In this document: piece after piece, positions 17,861-27,800 of the stretch
Layout: each line of letters opens with the position of its first letter
Numbering within the stretch: position 1 is the stretch's first letter
Notes under the pieces: generated by a model
What the model was told of the DNA's origin: nothing
Database searches by the model: none
Seen by the model: only the letters and a program-made list of their open reading frames with translations
From: Paenibacillus_AB hodogayensis
Lineage (GTDB): Bacteria; Bacillota; Bacilli; Paenibacillales; NBRC-103111
Length of the DNA stretch: 64,000 nucleotides
Reading direction: 5' to 3'
NCBI RefSeq assembly: GCF_039536325.1
Contig: NZ_BAAAYO010000010.1
Coordinates: 930,001 to 994,000 of the forward strand
Made by a program: the position numbers and the translations under genes

Positions 17861-19639
17861 TCATTCCTTCGCGGTCATCATGACTGGCAGCGTCAAGCGA
17901 ATGGCGCAGCCCCGCCCCTCGCAAGGCACCACCTGCAAGCCATACCCTTCGCCGAACAGCAGGCGCACCCGGCGATGCACATTCCACATGCCGACACCCG
18001 GGAGATACGGCTGCGACTCGGTCAGCACGGACGCGGACAGCGCGAAGGCATCGTTCAGCCGCTCCCTCTTGACCTTATCCATTCCGATCCCGTAGTCGCG
18101 GATGAGCAGCTCGAAGCCGCCTTCCGTCCGGCGTCCGCTGAGGCAGATGGCGCCCAGCTCCAGGCCGTGACGCTCGTAGCCGTGCAGCACCGCATTTTCC
18201 ACCAGAGGCTGGAGCGCAAGCCTTACGCAGGCGACGGAGCGGGCCGCCTCCACATCGATATCGAAGCGCGCCTCGAAGGAATCGCTTCGGGCCTGCATGA
18301 TGTTGCAGTACCAGCGCACATGCTCCAACTCCTCGTAGAGCGTGACGATCGGCTCGTTGTTGTTCACGCTGTAGCGAAACATTTTGGACAGCGAAAGCGC
18401 CATCTTGCTGATCGGCTTCACCCCCTCCAAAATCGCGTACGAGTTGATAAACTCCAGTGTGTTGTACAGAAAGTGCGGATTGATCTGCGATTGCATCGCC
18501 TGGATCATCGTCTCCCGCTGTCGCTCGTGCAGCTCGCGCTCCTTGGCGTTGGAGGTGTTAAGCTCGTCGATCAATTCGCGGATGCGGCCGAGCATCCGGT
18601 TGAAGCTTCCGTTCAGCCGGCCCAGCTCGTCCTTGCTTCGCTCGGGCGCCCTCACGAGCATGTCTCCGGTCTCCGCCCGCCCCATCAGCTTCTGCAAATG
18701 AGAGATACGCCGCGTCAACAAGTAAGCGAACCCGCCCAATATCATCAGCGTCAGCACGACGATGCAGACCATCACGATAAGGGAGAGCGTCTGCATATCC
18801 CTCAACTGCCCGTACAGCGACTTGAGCGGCACCTCGTAGACGAGCTGCCAGTCCGTATAGTCGTTGTGCAGCCGGATGGTGAGCTTCCGCCCTTCCGGTG
18901 TCTCCTCGATCCGTTCGCTCGCCTCGCCGATCGGCTCTTGTTCCGTTGTCAACGACGGGCTTTTCGTGCCGATCTTTTTCCGGTCGGGGTGGTAAATGTA
19001 CGTGCCGTCCTGGTCGATGATGGACAAAAACGCGGATTCGCGCAGCAGCGTGTTGCTGCTGATGGCGTCGATCGATGACAAGTCCAGATAAAGCACGATC
19101 ATATTATTCGTATTGCGGTATACATAGTCGCTATAATAGCGGTAATAGGCAAAGAAGGGCTTGCCGTCCTGATCGACCCAGATGCCGGCGACGCCGTAGG
19201 TGCGGTCGGGCTTATGCTGGCGGAGCGCCCGGTCGTATACTCCGTTGGCATTGCTGGCGAATATTTTCGAGGAGTAGTGAATCGTTTTGCTGGCGATGAA
19301 ATCGATGCTCCAGATATCGCCGCGCCGGTAAAGCGAGCCCTGGGATACTTCGTTCTCGATCTGGTTCGTTAACCGGTAATAGTCGAAATCGTTCGGCGAC
19401 TGCAAGCCCATAAACTCCCGGACGGAAGGGAGGACCAACAGCGGGGCCGTGTCCTTCTCCAAATCGCGAAAATACGTGTCGATATACCCCCCGGTCTGCT
19501 TAACCAGCACCTTGCCGTAGTCGGCAGCCGTCCGCTCGATCTCAGCCGAGAAGCTGTTCATCCATATATAGAGCACAATAAAAAAGGGCATGCACAAAAA
19601 GACGATAAGCACCATCAGCAGCTTGAACCGCAGCGACAT
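17861..19639 (-). CDS. YesM-class sensor histidine kinase
   Basis: A 592-residue kinase: helix 1 at about 7-27, a Cache-type extracellular sensor of about 250 residues (with LLRESAFLSIIDQDGTYIYHPD), helix 2 near 285-308, HAMP, a His_kinase domain with phosphoacceptor INPHFLYNTLE (His near 388), and a HATPase domain with the LQPLVENAVLHGYE N-box and YGIGM G-box. GGAGGAAGG precedes ATG 19639. It opens the heparinase locus and is thought to signal to the regulator at 11057 that closes it. An extended -10 (TGATATGAT, minus strand of 19682-19690) lies about 45 bases upstream. Confidence 0.92.
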   Translation of the reverse strand: MSLRFKLLMVLIVFLCMPFFIVLYIWMNSFSAEIERTAADYGKVLVKQTGGYIDTYFRDLEKDTAPLLVLPSVREFMGLQSPNDFDYYRLTNQIENEVSQGSLYRRGDIWSIDFIASKTIHYSSKIFASNANGVYDRALRQHKPDRTYGVAGIWVDQDGKPFFAYYRYYSDYVYRNTNNMIVLYLDLSSIDAISSNTLLRESAFLSIIDQDGTYIYHPDRKKIGTKSPSLTTEQEPIGEASERIEETPEGRKLTIRLHNDYTDWQLVYEVPLKSLYGQLRDMQTLSLIVMVCIVVLTLMILGGFAYLLTRRISHLQKLMGRAETGDMLVRAPERSKDELGRLNGSFNRMLGRIRELIDELNTSNAKERELHERQRETMIQAMQSQINPHFLYNTLEFINSYAILEGVKPISKMALSLSKMFRYSVNNNEPIVTLYEELEHVRWYCNIMQARSDSFEARFDIDVEAARSVACVRLALQPLVENAVLHGYERHGLELGAICLSGRRTEGGFELLIRDYGIGMDKVKRERLNDAFALSASVLTESQPYLPGVGMWNVHRRVRLLFGEGYGLQVVPCEGRGCAIRLTLPVMMTAKE

Positions 19640-19752
19640 AATCCTTCCTCCGTAACAAGGGTGGACGATAATAGTGATCCAATCATATCACATTTTGTCG
19701 AAATTCGTTTCTCTCTTCTGGGGCCTTCGTTATTCCTATACGTGCGTACAAC

Positions 19753-19784
19753 AAAAAGAGCCGCGTCATCATTGCGGCTTTTTT
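19753..19784. terminator. Bidirectional terminator between two sugar loci
   Basis: AGCCGC (19759-19764) and GCGGCT (19774-19779) form a stem with five A residues on one side and six T residues on the other, so it works in both directions. On the minus strand it ends the transcript of the propeller-protein gene (stop at 19816) before the kinase gene at 19639. Confidence 0.75.
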
Positions 19785-19815
19785 GCTCCGGGCTTACTCT
19801 GTATAAGGTGTTCCG

Positions 19816-22059
19816 TCAGCGCGGACACGCTGGCTTCTTGTAACGAATCATGCAGCCGTATTGTTCGCCGGAAGCCACGTACAGCATCTCGTCTTGCTGC
19901 GCATGCGCCAAGCAGGAGATGTAGTGGATGCTTGCCCATTCCGTGTCGAGAGCGTACAGCTCGGGATTGTCCTTGATTACCCGGGGCCGTCCCCAGTCGA
20001 CAAAGCCGCTTGCGCGCGAATAATGAAATACGTGCCCGGCATCCCGATAACCGCCGTAAATGCCCAGCACGGCCTCGTCTCCGTAACGGATCATATTTCG
20101 CAGCGGTCCGGCGGAAAACAGTCTGCCATAGCTAGTCTTCCGTCCAAGATCGGGCGACAGCGTGAAGAGCAGACCATCCTGCGTTCCCGCCACGACCGTT
20201 CCGTCCCCAAGGACGGCTCCGCCCGAAACGGTCGCCCGGAAAGCTCGCCCCCGGATGGAAGGCGCTTTGACCGCAAGCTTCTCCCCGCAGCCGCGCTCCA
20301 TATCGTACACGAGCAATTCGTCGTCGCGGCCGGACAGTAAAATGCGCTTGTCGTCCAGTACAACGATATGCGAACCCGCTTCGGTCCGTACACGCACATG
20401 CTCGAGCGGCTGCGGCCGGATGCCGTCCAAGCCGCAAACGTACAAGCCCCCTTCGCGGTCGCTCGCCAACCACCGTTCTTCACCAAGGCTTCCGTGAAGC
20501 CGGGCAAGCGAAACTCCCGCCCGCTCCGTCAAGATCGGCCGGCCCTGTCCCGCCGCGTAATCGACCAGCAGCATGCAGCCGTCCGACGTCAGCACAACCG
20601 TCCGACCGCCGACATCGGCGCACGAAACCGGACCGCCCCCATCGTAAAGGACGGCAATCTGCAAACGCTTCTCGTCCGTGCAGCCGAATACCGTCAAGCG
20701 GGTTTCCTTTCCTCCGCCGATGGCGAACACCTGGCCGTTGCGCAGATGCAGATGGGCGACCGCCGTTTCGCTCCAGTCCATAAAGCGGTGAAGCGGCAGC
20801 GTACGAACGGTCTCGGCCGCGATGTGCATATACGCCGCTTCGCCTACGCCGTTCCAGTCCGGCTCGGCATAAGGCTCGATATGCGCCTTCGGCGCGTCCG
20901 GTCCCGGCGGCTGCAGCTTTCCCGCGTCGACCGCGAGAATATACGGGGAATGTTCGCCGCACACATCGACCATGTGCAGCCAGCCGTTGCAGTCGAAGAG
21001 CATTTCGCAAATGTACTGGGACGCTTTGCCCCCAGGGGAGACGAGCCCGAGATTTTCCGGCTTTCCTCCGTTCAAGACGTCCCACCGGACGAGTCGGATC
21101 GGCAAATTCGCGTCATACGTTTTCAAACCGTAGTACAAAACGAATCGTTCGTCCGCAGCCAGTCCCCCGATCAAATACATGTTCTGCGGCTTGTCGCCGG
21201 GAAGATGAATCGGTCCGTGACGTGTCGCCTCGAGCGTGTCCGGATGAAGCTCGATCAGTTCCCCGTCCGTATTGTCGACCAACAACAGCGTGTTGCGGGG
21301 AGAGTTCAGCGCAAAAATGAACTGCCTCCGGTATTTCGTTCCGTTCGGGGATTCGAAGCTTATTTTCAAATCTTCGATCCGGTCCGCCACGGGATCGTAC
21401 CGCCACAATCCTCCCGTGTACGAGCTTCCGTACAGCCGGCCCCGTTCGTCCTTCGCCAGCCGGCAGGAAGAGAATTCGGACACTTTTCCGTAATCCCGCA
21501 CTTCGTTCGTCTCCAGATCGAGCCTATAAAAATGACCTCTCATGTAGCCCAGAAAGTAGTAATAGCGCGGGTCGTTTCCGAGCATGCCACCGTATATGCT
21601 TTCGCGCGGCACCGGAATCCCCCGCGTTCGCACGTCTCCCGTATCGGGGTCGACGATCATGACGATCGAGCCGGGATATCCTTCCCACGGATGCTCGTAA
21701 TGCTGCTCGTACATCCACTGCTTGTGTCCGGGGGCCGGGGCTGTGTTATGCGTCGCCATGATCAGCTTGCCGTCCGGCAAAAAGTCGATGCTCGTATGGA
21801 TCTTGCTGGGAGGCATCTGCTCTGCGTCGACGATCCAGACGCGGGCCACATCGAAGATGAGGCGAAGGTCGCCCGTATCCGGGTCATATTCGTACAGCAA
21901 AGCGGTCAGCGGCTTTTCGTTTTCCCCGCACACGCTAATAAAATACCGGTTATCCGGCGAGCGCCGAAAATCCCATACCGCATTATGTCCTTTGTCGTTC
22001 GGCAGCTGAACGAACCGCGTGAAGAGCTCCGGAATGGCCGCGAGCAAGTTGTGTTCCAT
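19816..22059 (-). CDS. Large beta-propeller-like protein of unknown function
   Basis: A 747-residue protein with no signal peptide. Its sequence is a long series of four-stranded blade-like repeats: FRRSPDNRYFISVCGENE, IHTSIDFLPDGKLIMAT, SIVMIVDPDTGDV, YYYFLGYMRGHFYRLD, CRLAKDERGRLYGSSYTGGLWRYDP, and a second set from about residue 450 (GQVFAIGGGKETRLTVF, TVVAGTQDGLLFTL). Two consecutive propellers would fit the length. Conserved His residues cluster at KIHTS, ATHN and YEHPWEGYPG, the sort of arrangement seen in propeller-type polysaccharide lyases, but I do not recognise a named family and catalytic activity is speculation. It is the last gene of the operon with the FAD oxidoreductase and importer, and is followed by a terminator. 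Confidence 0.7.
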   Translation of the reverse strand: MEHNLLAAIPELFTRFVQLPNDKGHNAVWDFRRSPDNRYFISVCGENEKPLTALLYEYDPDTGDLRLIFDVARVWIVDAEQMPPSKIHTSIDFLPDGKLIMATHNTAPAPGHKQWMYEQHYEHPWEGYPGSIVMIVDPDTGDVRTRGIPVPRESIYGGMLGNDPRYYYFLGYMRGHFYRLDLETNEVRDYGKVSEFSSCRLAKDERGRLYGSSYTGGLWRYDPVADRIEDLKISFESPNGTKYRRQFIFALNSPRNTLLLVDNTDGELIELHPDTLEATRHGPIHLPGDKPQNMYLIGGLAADERFVLYYGLKTYDANLPIRLVRWDVLNGGKPENLGLVSPGGKASQYICEMLFDCNGWLHMVDVCGEHSPYILAVDAGKLQPPGPDAPKAHIEPYAEPDWNGVGEAAYMHIAAETVRTLPLHRFMDWSETAVAHLHLRNGQVFAIGGGKETRLTVFGCTDEKRLQIAVLYDGGGPVSCADVGGRTVVLTSDGCMLLVDYAAGQGRPILTERAGVSLARLHGSLGEERWLASDREGGLYVCGLDGIRPQPLEHVRVRTEAGSHIVVLDDKRILLSGRDDELLVYDMERGCGEKLAVKAPSIRGRAFRATVSGGAVLGDGTVVAGTQDGLLFTLSPDLGRKTSYGRLFSAGPLRNMIRYGDEAVLGIYGGYRDAGHVFHYSRASGFVDWGRPRVIKDNPELYALDTEWASIHYISCLAHAQQDEMLYVASGEQYGCMIRYKKPACPR

Positions 22060-22115
22060 TCCACCTTATCCCCCTTGATCCAGACGCCATCCATGGCCTA
22101 TGGCAATCGCCGCCT

Positions 22116-24410
22116 TCAATCGGCGTAACAGCGTATTTCGTATATTGCCGCGGACGGATCGCCGTTCGTCGCGTGAACCGTTACGCGCAGCCGGTCCGCA
22201 AACACCGGTTCTCCCGGAACAATCGTTCCTCTGCGCTGATAATGGCCGCGCAGCGCCCCGAGTTCCCTCCATCGTCCGCCGATGAACGCCTCCGCCGTCA
22301 TGTCCTTCGGGCATTGAGGGTCGCGGTACAACGCCGGATAATGCCGATAATCGCGAAGCAAATGGCCCGGGAACGTCAGCTCGAGCCTTCCGATCGCCAC
22401 CGGCTGCGCCCACGACAGCTCCAGCCATTGCGGCAGCGGCTCCGACGGGTCCGAGCGCCATACATTCGGGTACCGGTGCGGACGGGTGACGCCGCTCGTC
22501 ACGCTGCTGCCGCCGAAACAGCACTGCGCCGGTTCCACGCGGAAGCTCATCGTCTCCCCGTGGCCGAAGCGGCGCATTTGCCCGTTCCCCATGTCGAAAG
22601 CGCTAATATGGCCCGGCACGACGGCGGCCGCCGTCAGCCAGCGAACATGCGGGTTGGCGAGCAAATCGAGCCGGACGTAGCTTCCCCGAAGCCGGGATAC
22701 GTCCAGTGCGACCGGCCACTCCGCCCAATGCCCGCTTCCCGGCTTCACCTCCAAAAACGCGGTCGCGAGCGGCTCTCCCGGTTCGCTGCGGTAGTCCCAC
22801 AGGTGTCTTACAGCGTATAGGCGCGCTTCGACCCGCTGCACGTCGGTCGCCTCGTTATCGAGGCATACCGCCAGCCGGTCGATCCGATCCGCGCCTACGG
22901 CCAGCCATTGTCCTTGGCGGCTGTCCAACGTACGGCCCGACGACGTGCTTCCCTCCCCGGGAGGACGCGGCTCAGCGGCTGCGAGCTTCGCTTCGCTGCT
23001 GACGCGGATCGCAGCCGAGCGGGCCTGGTCGCGTTCGTCCTCGTTCACGACGTTCGGCAGAAAGCAGCCGTCCCGCAGCAGCGCCTGCTGCACCACGCGC
23101 ACCGGCGCCTCCCGGACGGACAAGCCGACGCTTAGCGCCAAGGCGGCGGCCGTACCGGCAGCCTGCCCCATGAGCGCCGTCGTGCCCATGACGCGCACCG
23201 TACCGAGCGCCGTATGCGTGACGCTGACGTTGCGCCCGGCCATGAGCAAATTGTCCATCGACCTCGCGATCAAAATACGCAGCGGAATGCCGTAAGGCCC
23301 CACATAACTTTTCGCCGCATAGGCGCTGTCATGGCCTTCGGCAGCCGCCCTTTCGCTGAACGGCGCCAGCAAGCCGCCGGGTTCGTGCAGATCGACGAAC
23401 CAGCCTCCGTATGCGATCTCGTCGGGAAATACGGTGCGCTGCAGCGGATCGTGCTCGGTCATCAGATAGTCGCCCATGATCCGGCGGCTTTCCCGCTTCC
23501 CCGGCACTTGCCCGATCCAATCGAGCGCATACGTCGCCGCCTCGTCCATGAGCCGCGAATCGCGGTTTTTGATCCAGTCCCACACGCCGAGCACGTGACG
23601 GGTCAGTTCGTGCCGCAGCGTTTCGTTATCGTAGATCGTATGCCACGGCACGGACAATTCGATCCACCAAAATCCGCTGCGCGGATCGCCGGGCCAGCGG
23701 CCCTGCTTGTAAAAAAAATCGGGATTGTCGTATCGGACCGCCCAATCCGGCGCGGTAAAAGGGACCGGTCGCCCCGTGTCCTTCGCCTTGAAATGAATCG
23801 AGCTGCCCATCACCGCATCGCTCGCTCGTTCCGGAGCATGCGGCTCTCCGTGCTCATCCCGGCTTTCCGTACCCATGCGCCATTCGCAGCCGGCAAGCGC
23901 GGCTACAATGCCATCGCCGGTGCAGTCGATAAACGTGCGCCCGCGGATCGTCAACACGGTTTCGGCGTTGCCGACGCGAACGATGACCGCTTCGATCGTT
24001 TTCTTATCCAGCATAAGCACTTCCGTCACGGCGGAGTTCAGCCGAAATGTCAAGTTCGGCGTCTTCACCGCCATATCGTACTGCACGAGATCCCATACGC
24101 TGTTGATATAGCCGTTGTCGAACGTCGGCTCTTCGTGGTTGCGGGCCCGCTCCTCGATCAGCAGCTCCGAGATGATTCCGGTTTCCCTCGCGTAGGCGTG
24201 GAAGCTCGCCGCCCCTTGCGGAGGAACGCGAATTTCCGAAGAGCTGTTGCCTCCGAACACCGGGCGGTCCTGCACCAAGCAGACGGTGGCCCCGTGCCGA
24301 GCCGCGGCGACGGCGGCGGAGAAGCCCGCCAGCCCTCCGCCGCAAACGACGATATCGTACCTTTCTTCCGTGCGCCGATATCCGGTCGAACCGGTTTCCG
24401 GGGCGCTCAT
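22116..24410 (-). CDS. FAD-dependent oxidoreductase with C-terminal galactose-binding-like domains
   Basis: A 764-residue flavoprotein. Residues 17-50 are the FAD-binding Rossmann start (YDIVVCGGGLAGFSAAVAAA, then CLVQDRPVFGGNSSSEIR), residues to about 470 match the FAD_oxidored family (FIDCTGDGIVAALAGCEWRMG; PYGIPLRILIARSMDNLLMAGRNVSVTH), and the last 280 residues are beta-rich with a discoidin-like look (WLELSWAQPVAIGRLELTF). The start is ATG 24410, whose ATGA overlaps the stop of the binding-protein gene; a longer in-frame extension lacks a start signal. The family oxidises or reduces an unknown, probably carbohydrate-derived, substrate; its place after an importer fits intracellular sugar processing. 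No signal peptide. Confidence 0.82.
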   Translation of the reverse strand: MSAPETGSTGYRRTEERYDIVVCGGGLAGFSAAVAAARHGATVCLVQDRPVFGGNSSSEIRVPPQGAASFHAYARETGIISELLIEERARNHEEPTFDNGYINSVWDLVQYDMAVKTPNLTFRLNSAVTEVLMLDKKTIEAVIVRVGNAETVLTIRGRTFIDCTGDGIVAALAGCEWRMGTESRDEHGEPHAPERASDAVMGSSIHFKAKDTGRPVPFTAPDWAVRYDNPDFFYKQGRWPGDPRSGFWWIELSVPWHTIYDNETLRHELTRHVLGVWDWIKNRDSRLMDEAATYALDWIGQVPGKRESRRIMGDYLMTEHDPLQRTVFPDEIAYGGWFVDLHEPGGLLAPFSERAAAEGHDSAYAAKSYVGPYGIPLRILIARSMDNLLMAGRNVSVTHTALGTVRVMGTTALMGQAAGTAAALALSVGLSVREAPVRVVQQALLRDGCFLPNVVNEDERDQARSAAIRVSSEAKLAAAEPRPPGEGSTSSGRTLDSRQGQWLAVGADRIDRLAVCLDNEATDVQRVEARLYAVRHLWDYRSEPGEPLATAFLEVKPGSGHWAEWPVALDVSRLRGSYVRLDLLANPHVRWLTAAAVVPGHISAFDMGNGQMRRFGHGETMSFRVEPAQCCFGGSSVTSGVTRPHRYPNVWRSDPSEPLPQWLELSWAQPVAIGRLELTFPGHLLRDYRHYPALYRDPQCPKDMTAEAFIGGRWRELGALRGHYQRRGTIVPGEPVFADRLRVTVHATNGDPSAAIYEIRCYAD

Positions 24411-25891
24411 TTCAAATACCCTAGCTCTTTGAGCGTCTTCTCCGCCTCCCGGGTCCGTGCCGTCACATTGAATTTCGTATTCAGCGTCTCGACGTATTGG
24501 TCCCAGTCCGCAAGTGGCCTTTTGTCGTACATAAACTTGACGAGCTCCTCGTATTCGTACCGGTTGTCGGCTATCGTTCCTTCGGGAATCGGCACGAATT
24601 GCGTGTACACCTGAATGCGCGGCTGCTTCAGCGCAAATTCGATGTAAGCGTCCTGACCGGCGAATTTGTTTTTCAAATATTCCATCTCCGAGCGGCCCGT
24701 AAGCTGCATTTGCCAAGCGTATCCGAGATCGGCCATCGCCGGAAGGGCGACGAATTTGCCGTTCTCGATGTTGTAGTGCTTGCCCTCGATGCCGTAATTG
24801 ACGATCATTTGGCCTTTGCCCGGATCGGTAATGTAGTTAAGAAACTCCAATATTTTATTCAATTTATTCGGCTGCTTCTCGAGCGACTTGGACAGCGCGA
24901 TCATCGTCTGGGTTTGCCCGACGTCCCACATGCCCTGATATTTGCCTCCGGGACCGGTCAACGCATCCAATTGAATCCATTCGGCGTTCGGATTGATGTC
25001 CTTCCACACTTTGACCTTGGCCTCCACGCTCATCGAAGGCCAGTTCGAGTAAATGACGCCGGCTTGCCCTTTGAACACTTTATCCGACGGATTCTGGTTC
25101 GTAATAATTTCCGGGTCCACGACGCCGGATTTGATCAGATCGGCGATATAGGCGACCGCCGCTTTCATCGCCGGATCGGTTGTCGAGTAGACCGCTTTGT
25201 TGTCCCGGACCATCCAGTTGCCGGGATTGGCTACGCCGAACGCCGAGAAGATGCCGCTGAACGCGGGAGTATCCGCGCCCGTCAGACCGAACGTATCCTT
25301 CTTGCCATTGCCGTCCGGGTCCCGCTCCGTGAAGGCGAGCAGTACGTTTCTGAACTCCTCGACCGTCTTTGGCGGCTGCAGGTTCAGCTTTTTCAGCCAA
25401 TCGGCGCGGATCCAATACGTATACATCGGAATCGACGGACGTTTATCCAACGCGTACAGTTTTCCGCCATACTTGCCCTTGTTCAGATCGCTTTCGGCAT
25501 AGGCCTTTTTGACGTTGGGCATTTGATTCAAATACGGTCCGATATCGAGCAGCAAATTTTGGTCCGCAAACTGTTTGATTTGTCCCTTGTCGACGGTAAA
25601 CACGTCGGGCGGCGTGCCGCCGGTTATTTTCGCGGTCAACACTTGACTGTATTCCGTGCTGTTAATATTGAAATCCATGTCCATGTTCAACTCTTTGTTC
25701 AATTGCAGCAAAATCGGGTCTTTGTCTTTCGGCGGATTGCCGCCGCCTCCGGCGATAAATACGGTAAATTTCACCGGCCCGGCGTTCGCGCCCGGCTCGG
25801 CCCCTCCCGCGCCTTTTCCATTGCAGCCCGCAAGCGTCACTCCGGCGCAGGCGACCAGCGCGATCGCGCTTCTTTTCCAACTGCCCTTCAT
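24407..25891 (-). CDS. Extracellular solute-binding lipoprotein
   Basis: A 494-residue lipoprotein (lipobox LAGC) of the LplA-like family 1 binding proteins, with LLDIGPYLNQMPNVKKAYAE, KLYALDKRPSIPMYTYWIRADWL and RDPDGNGKKDTFGLTG, the calcium-loop-like insert seen in the family. It works with the permeases at 26776 and 25922. Its stop codon overlaps the start of the FAD oxidoreductase gene by four bases, which ties the oxidoreductase to the imported compound. Confidence 0.92.
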   Translation of the reverse strand: MKGSWKRSAIALVACAGVTLAGCNGKGAGGAEPGANAGPVKFTVFIAGGGGNPPKDKDPILLQLNKELNMDMDFNINSTEYSQVLTAKITGGTPPDVFTVDKGQIKQFADQNLLLDIGPYLNQMPNVKKAYAESDLNKGKYGGKLYALDKRPSIPMYTYWIRADWLKKLNLQPPKTVEEFRNVLLAFTERDPDGNGKKDTFGLTGADTPAFSGIFSAFGVANPGNWMVRDNKAVYSTTDPAMKAAVAYIADLIKSGVVDPEIITNQNPSDKVFKGQAGVIYSNWPSMSVEAKVKVWKDINPNAEWIQLDALTGPGGKYQGMWDVGQTQTMIALSKSLEKQPNKLNKILEFLNYITDPGKGQMIVNYGIEGKHYNIENGKFVALPAMADLGYAWQMQLTGRSEMEYLKNKFAGQDAYIEFALKQPRIQVYTQFVPIPEGTIADNRYEYEELVKFMYDKRPLADWDQYVETLNTKFNVTARTREAEKTLKELGYLK

Positions 25892-25921
25892 CCGACATGC
25901 CCCCTTCGCATCATCGCGATT

Positions 25922-26782
25922 TTACCCTTTGATCGAACCGAGCAAAACTCCTTTAGTAAAATGCTTCTGGATGAACGGGTAAACGACGACGATCGGCAGC
26001 GCGGTCAATACAACCGCCGCCATCTGCAGCGATATCGTCGGCAGCGTCTCCTCAATGTTCATCTCCGGCGATTGCCCCGCACGCAGGATTCCCTGCAGCA
26101 TGACTTGCAAAGGGTGTAATCTCCGATCGCTCACATAAAGGATCGCCGCAAAAAATTCGTTCCAATGGCCGACCGCGTAAAATAGCCCGATCGTCGCCAT
26201 GATCGGCATGGAAAGCGGCAGCACGATTCTGACAAGGACGCCTACTTCCCCGGCGCCATCGATGCGGGCGGCTTCGTCGAGACTTTCCGGCAAATTTTCG
26301 AAAAACGATTTCATGACCAGCAGGTTGAACGATCCGACCGCGCCGGGAACGATCATCGCCCACACCGTATCGAGCAGCCCCGTCGCCTTGACGATCAGGT
26401 ACGTCGGAATCATGCCGCCTCCGAACAACGTCGTAAAGACGATCAGCAGCAAAAAGACGTTGCGGCCGGGCAAAACCTTTTTGGACAGCGGATAAGCCAT
26501 AAGCGAAGTGAGCACAAGATTGACAAACGTTCCGACGACGGTAATGAACACGGTTACGGCGTATGCGTTGCCGATCAGATCGTCTTTCAGAAACGCTTTA
26601 TATGCCGCCAGGGTGACGTTCCGCGGAATGACGAGAAACCCGCCGTGCTTCAGCACCTCGCTGTATGGAGTAAGAGAAACGCTGATCACGTACAGCAGCG
26701 GAAAGACGATGCTGACGACAAGTCCTGCGAGCAGAGCGTAGACGAGGGTCAAGTACAGCCGTTCTTTGCGGAAGGCTACCAT
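25922..26782 (-). CDS. Carbohydrate ABC importer permease (YtcP/LplC type)
   Basis: A 286-residue permease with the EAA loop SLDEAARIDGAGEVGVLVRIVLPLSMP and the C-terminal VVVYPFIQKHFTKGVLLGSIKG. I chose ATG 26782 because GGGAGGG lies six bases upstream and the family start (hydrophobic helix at about 12-32) follows; the open frame continues upstream only as a non-coding shadow of the other permease. It overlaps that gene by seven bases. Confidence 0.92.
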   Translation of the reverse strand: MVAFRKERLYLTLVYALLAGLVVSIVFPLLYVISVSLTPYSEVLKHGGFLVIPRNVTLAAYKAFLKDDLIGNAYAVTVFITVVGTFVNLVLTSLMAYPLSKKVLPGRNVFLLLIVFTTLFGGGMIPTYLIVKATGLLDTVWAMIVPGAVGSFNLLVMKSFFENLPESLDEAARIDGAGEVGVLVRIVLPLSMPIMATIGLFYAVGHWNEFFAAILYVSDRRLHPLQVMLQGILRAGQSPEMNIEETLPTISLQMAAVVLTALPIVVVYPFIQKHFTKGVLLGSIKG

Positions 26783-27735
26783 ATCGATCCCTCCCACCGT
26801 TTCGCCAGCCGGTTGGCGCCTACAATGAGCACGATGCCGATAAGCGTTTTGAACAAACCTACCGCCGTCGCGAGACTGAAGTTCATCTCCACGAGACCGA
26901 CGCGGAACACCCAGGTGTCGATAATATCGGCAACCGGATATACGTGAACGTTGTACATGATGTAAATTTGCTCGAATCCGGCATCCAGCACGTGTCCGAG
27001 CCGAAGCACGAGCAGCAGCATGATGACGCTGCGGATGCCGGGCAGCGTGATGTGCCAGATCATGCGCAGCCTCCCCGCCCCGTCGCAGCGGGCCGCTTCG
27101 TACAGCGACGGATCGATGCCGGCTATCGCCGCCAAATAAATGATGGCGCTCCAGCCGACGTTTTGCCAAATGCCGGAGGCGACGAGAATGCTGCGGAACC
27201 AGTCCGTCGAAGTAAGGAACGGAACCGCTTCTCCGGTGATCGACTTGATCCATTGGTTCAGCAGCCCGTCCGTTTGCGATAACAGCGCGGTTACCAGACC
27301 GTAGATGATGACCATGGACAAGAAGTGCGGCAAGTAGCTGACCGTCTGCACGAACCGTTTGTACCATTCGTGCCGCACCTCGTTCAGCAGAACCGCCAGC
27401 AGGATCCCGGGCGGCATGCCCCAGACGAGTTTGTACAAGCTGATGAGCAGCGTATTCCGCAGCGTTTGCCAAGCATACGGCGAATCGAAAAACGCTTTGA
27501 AATATTTGTACCACGGATCGGCCCACGGGCTGCCGAATATGCCTTTGATTACGTTGTAATCCTTGAACGCGATAACCGCGCCGTACATCGGCGCATACAC
27601 GTAAATGGCATAATAGACGAATCCCGGAAGCAGCATCAAGTACAGCGCACGGTACCTCCATATAACGTCCCGCCGTTTCCGGCGCACCTCCGGAGGCCGA
27701 TGTGCGGCAGCCGCGGCCCTATGCGTTTCGGTCAT
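26776..27735 (-). CDS. Carbohydrate ABC importer permease (LplB type)
   Basis: A permease of about 319 residues with an N-terminal charged tail (PPEVRRKRRDVIWRYRALY), the family signature IAFKDYNVIKGIFGSPWADPWY, and the EAA loop LYEAARCDGAGRLRMIWHITLP. Three in-frame ATGs compete (27774, 27744, 27735); the last has a run of six G at a nine-base distance and was chosen. First structural gene of the second importer operon, behind its own promoter. Confidence 0.9.
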   Translation of the reverse strand: MTETHRAAAAAHRPPEVRRKRRDVIWRYRALYLMLLPGFVYYAIYVYAPMYGAVIAFKDYNVIKGIFGSPWADPWYKYFKAFFDSPYAWQTLRNTLLISLYKLVWGMPPGILLAVLLNEVRHEWYKRFVQTVSYLPHFLSMVIIYGLVTALLSQTDGLLNQWIKSITGEAVPFLTSTDWFRSILVASGIWQNVGWSAIIYLAAIAGIDPSLYEAARCDGAGRLRMIWHITLPGIRSVIMLLLVLRLGHVLDAGFEQIYIMYNVHVYPVADIIDTWVFRVGLVEMNFSLATAVGLFKTLIGIVLIVGANRLAKRWEGSIW

Positions 27736-27800
27736 TCCTTGCATCCCCCCAGTATGAATCGCCGCTCTATCCATGATTATAGAAGGGGGACCTCCAGAAA

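Noticed and set aside
25922..27661. Extended frame fused upstream of the permease at 25922
   Set aside because: The extra 290 residues are a frame-shifted copy of the neighbouring permease region with no membrane pattern; ATG 26782 has the ribosome site.
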